NCBI GenBank assembly: GCA_047921215.1 | Contig: JBLRWO010000010.1 | Location: forward strand, 41,870 to 105,869 | DNA length: 64,000 nucleotides | Direction of reading: 5' to 3' | Origin: RECM01 sp047921215 | GTDB taxonomy: Bacteria > Bacteroidota > Rhodothermia > Balneolales > Cyclonatronaceae | Shown: positions 62,701-64,000 of the stretch, piece by piece | Layout: every line of letters starts with the position of its first letter | Position numbering within the stretch: the stretch's first letter is position 1 | Notes under the pieces: model-generated | Database searches by the model: none | Told to the model about the DNA's origin: nothing | What the model saw: the letters and a program-made list of their open reading frames with translations, nothing else | Made by a program: the position numbers and the translations under genes

Positions 62701-62786
62701 CCAACCTGTCGAGCGGCATGTACATCTATCAGTTGCGGCTTGATAACGGGCAGACCTTATCCCGGAAAATGATGCTGGTTAAATAG
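59715..62786 (+). CDS. secreted multidomain phospholipase D-like protein with T9SS sorting domain
   Basis: A 1023-residue exported protein. In order: signal peptide (1-22), a beta-jelly-roll-like domain (25-165), a choice-of-anchor/HYDIN-like Ig domain (170-280), an OB-fold/DUF5689-like region (285-470), a fibronectin III-like domain (475-570), two phospholipase D modules with HKD motifs H678-x-K680-x4-D685 and H856-x-K858-x4-D863, and a type A sorting domain ('SQNYPNPFNPTTTIRF', 'SGMYIYQL', about 935-1023). Both HKD halves are intact, so it should be an active hydrolase, either nuclease or phosphodiesterase. The OB-like region is one often found in secreted nucleases. Confidence 0.85.
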   Translation: MTRLLLTLGLIISTSLFITANAQLFEDFETGLKTAYADGPVTLTSGSWLFSDALIGNLDNDKKNGTRSARIRAGFIEMQFDKSDGAGDISFYYASFGGDIAGVVRVLVSDNGGTTWQQVGEDLTTTSALQQASILTNIPGNVRVRIERVSGNRINIDDVRVTDFVEATEDPTLTLTAGGNPVANGDAFDFGIVPVGETKSASFRIRNTGQALLQITGATLEGTGFSTPADFSNLELELFESFDFELTYSPAAEASYEGSLTFESNDPVNPAYLVNLSGTTPALAEPITIAEARSLPVGTVVTVAGWVTASDQFRGPVYFQDETAGIGWFNNDNMRIEWNIDARIGDSLVVTGAIGQFNNLIQIVDDITYTVFPESNRDIEPRNITVTQLTTGDYEGQLVRISDVNITGTGTFSGGTNYPITDVTGSSEMRVDAFTNISGSNIPNEPVNLTGIAGRFLNFRQILPRFTDDIQIISGGPVISSAAPYEIFATPGSITFSWETEEPGHSEVRYGITPGFELGRVIDETPKTSHTMIVENLDPATVYKVQLRSAAGTDTSTTSPYITSTSSPAGTTGEVRVYFNKSADTSLATYQEAVQNENFSNRLISYIEAAEQTAEFAFYSISGTVGNQIADKIIEAHQRGVDVRVIASGHTGNPNAVITKLVNAGVKATLSLGMEQHHNKFAVIDAHHDDPSKTWLVTSSWNATDDGTFNQFQNMINVQDVALARAYLLEFNQMWGAESGSFNAANARFSEFKEVVNPSVFFVGEDATQIRLYFSPQANTESHIIRALATAGSNIDLGLNLITRRAISNTMLSRFNDGVKVRGVIGQTNLQGSEWEYLSSWADVHEFSQGDFGLLHHKYAIIDGENTNDNSKVITGSHNWSNNANTLNDENTLIIYNGRVANEFLQEFAARYTQAGGQDVFIPVSVVEESADLPETVTLSQNYPNPFNPTTTIRFQLNSGHSVTLDVFDIMGRRVANLAENRGFSPGEHTLTFDASNLSSGMYIYQLRLDNGQTLSRKMMLVK

Positions 62787-62903
62787 CACATTTCCCGGAG
62801 TGAGTTCAAACTCCGTTGCGGTTATAACCAGTATTTTTAACCGGTAATGATTCAGTATGAAGCAACTCTGAAATCAACCACTTCCTGCCTGTTGTCAGAT
62901 TCC

Positions 62904-63812
62904 TCAGTTGACCGGAATTTTTTCACCGGCCAATATAGCAATGGGAAGCGTATTGCCATCCGGGGGAAGCTGACATGTAGTATAGGGTGAAAAGGCGCAG
63001 GGCGGGTTGTAGGCTTTGTTGAAATCCAGTACGGTTTCCCCTCCGGGTCCCGGATTGTCTACATAGATATATCGTCCACCCGGGAATGTCTCCGTCATGC
63101 TGGTTTCATCCGCAACTATGATAAAAAGGCGGTCGCCCGTACCAAGGGCTATGAGTTCGTACTTCTCTCCTTTCAGCTCGAATACCAGTTTCCCTGCCGA
63201 TTCCTCGTAGGTAGTCTGACCCAGAATGTTGGTTACGGGTATTGTGACTGATGCATCATGCGGAACCAGCTCGGCCATTACCCGGTACTGAAGATCCGCC
63301 GGATATGTCTCTATACCCTTGAATCTCATCAAAACTTCGCTTTGGGTATCATACAGCCGGATTCCGGTCAGCTCTCCCCGTTGGATTACAAGCCAGGTGA
63401 GCCGCCCGTATTCAAGTTCGGTTGTTTGACCGGGTGTATATATAACAGGGTTAACAAAACGTTCCCCGTCAGCCATAATTTCCAGCCCATCGGCGGGGTA
63501 CATCCTTACGGTATCGGAATCCAGTTCGAACCTTCCTGCGTAATCGGGCAGTGTTCCGTCGGGGAAGTAAAAATCGACATCATCACCCGTTCCGAAGGTT
63601 TGAATGGGTTCGTCAATCCAGTACATCCCTGCAAGCAACAGCCAACCCTGAGGCTCTTGCAACCGGTCGATTCGTTCGCGGTGCCACTGTTCAACCTCTG
63701 CCCGGTGTTCTTCCGGTGTAATGGGCTGACCGGTATTGCAACCATAAACCAGACCGAGTAATAAAAGTGGATAAATGAATACAGATGTTATCTTAAATAA
63801 ACAATAAGGCAT
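62904..63812 (-). CDS. DUF1684 lipoprotein
   Basis: A 302-residue exported lipoprotein (lipobox 'LVYGC', about residue 25). The domain matches DUF1684: 'EVEQWHRERIDRLQEPQGWLLLAGMYWI', 'DFYFPDG' and the ending 'DFNKAYNPPCAFSPYTTCQLPP' are characteristic. Function of the family is unknown. The ATG at 63812 is preferred to an upstream TTG at 63824. The remaining 180 bases to the window edge contain no recognisable feature. Confidence 0.85.
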   Translation of the reverse strand: MPYCLFKITSVFIYPLLLLGLVYGCNTGQPITPEEHRAEVEQWHRERIDRLQEPQGWLLLAGMYWIDEPIQTFGTGDDVDFYFPDGTLPDYAGRFELDSDTVRMYPADGLEIMADGERFVNPVIYTPGQTTELEYGRLTWLVIQRGELTGIRLYDTQSEVLMRFKGIETYPADLQYRVMAELVPHDASVTIPVTNILGQTTYEESAGKLVFELKGEKYELIALGTGDRLFIIVADETSMTETFPGGRYIYVDNPGPGGETVLDFNKAYNPPCAFSPYTTCQLPPDGNTLPIAILAGEKIPVN

Positions 63813-64000
63813 AGTAACGTACAATCCGGTTAAAAAAACGGTAAGTCCCGCCAGGATATAGAATTAAAATGCCGGCATCCCTGTCTTTAACCAAGCAGGG
63901 TTTACCGGATGTATAAATGAACAGTTGATCAAGCATAATATACTGCCACTGTTTATATGCATAAAGAAAAGGTTTATAATTATACTGAATCGTTACATTC

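Overview
The window reads as chromosome of a member of the Balneolota/Rhodothermota branch of the Bacteroidota-like bacteria. This is inferred from protein style rather than a marker gene. The clues are a type IX-secretion C-terminal sorting domain of the 'NYPNPFNP' kind, TonB-like and Omp85 envelope proteins, carotenoid genes, few Shine-Dalgarno sites, and several TTG/GTG starts. No rRNA, CRISPR array or complete insertion sequence was seen. Two tRNAs are present, Ser(GGA) at the left edge and Val(GAC) at 43.2 kb.

Layout. 0-5 kb (minus strand): TonB-like protein, PlsC, biotin carboxylase, an alpha/beta-hydrolase that appears to have lost its catalytic Ser and His, and CrtB. 5-11 kb: a LacI-type regulator followed 2 bp later by purC, a PlpD-like patatin, YajQ and a YdjM-like membrane protein. 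11.2-13.9 kb: an ECF-type sigma factor divergent from a cobalamin-binding protein that carries most of the CarH light-sensing signature, followed by a stand-alone response regulator. 13.9-26 kb: housekeeping and envelope genes (Ppx/GppA, PrmA, M28 peptidase, SDR, GatA, TatA, DUF2795, Omp85, cNMP-binding protein, RlmD, CrtI, a YfcE-like phosphoesterase). 26-35 kb: a lone GT2, then a tightly packed minus-strand operon running from an FAD oxidoreductase and a polyferredoxin into three membrane glycosyltransferase-type genes. 35.5-40.6 kb: D-threonine-aldolase-like gene, deoC, a catalytic ALDH, a truncated ALDH-like partner (a split ALDH16 arrangement) and a SPOR lipoprotein. 40.7-43 kb: YchF, a metallophosphatase and NusB.

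From the 3' end of tRNA-Val to about 47.1 kb the character changes. There is an integrase-like C-terminal remnant, gene fragments, a miniature RHS protein whose metallopeptidase-toxin C-terminus is separated by a one-base frameshift, a possible immunity lipoprotein, and a beta-propeller gene abutting a truncated TPR-like gene. This looks like a decayed integrative element.

47.1-56.9 kb is a coherent minus-strand beta-1,3-glucan (laminarin-type) locus. It has a lipoprotein TIM-barrel glycosidase, a GH149-like beta-1,3-glucan phosphorylase, a lipoprotein GH17, a GPH-type sugar symporter and two cytosolic GH17s, with no SusC/SusD pair. A perfect LacI-type operator palindrome lies 65 bp upstream of its first gene. 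The right end holds a Gfo/Idh/MocA oxidoreductase, an NAD-dependent epimerase-like protein, a 1023-residue secreted protein with two phospholipase-D HKD motifs and a sorting domain, and a DUF1684 lipoprotein.

The most interesting candidates are the CarH-like sensor/response regulator/sigma group in a carotenoid producer, the SusCD-less phosphorolytic beta-glucan locus, the redox-glycosyltransferase operon, the split ALDH16 pair, the pseudo-esterase, and the miniature frameshifted RHS toxin in the tRNA-Val island.
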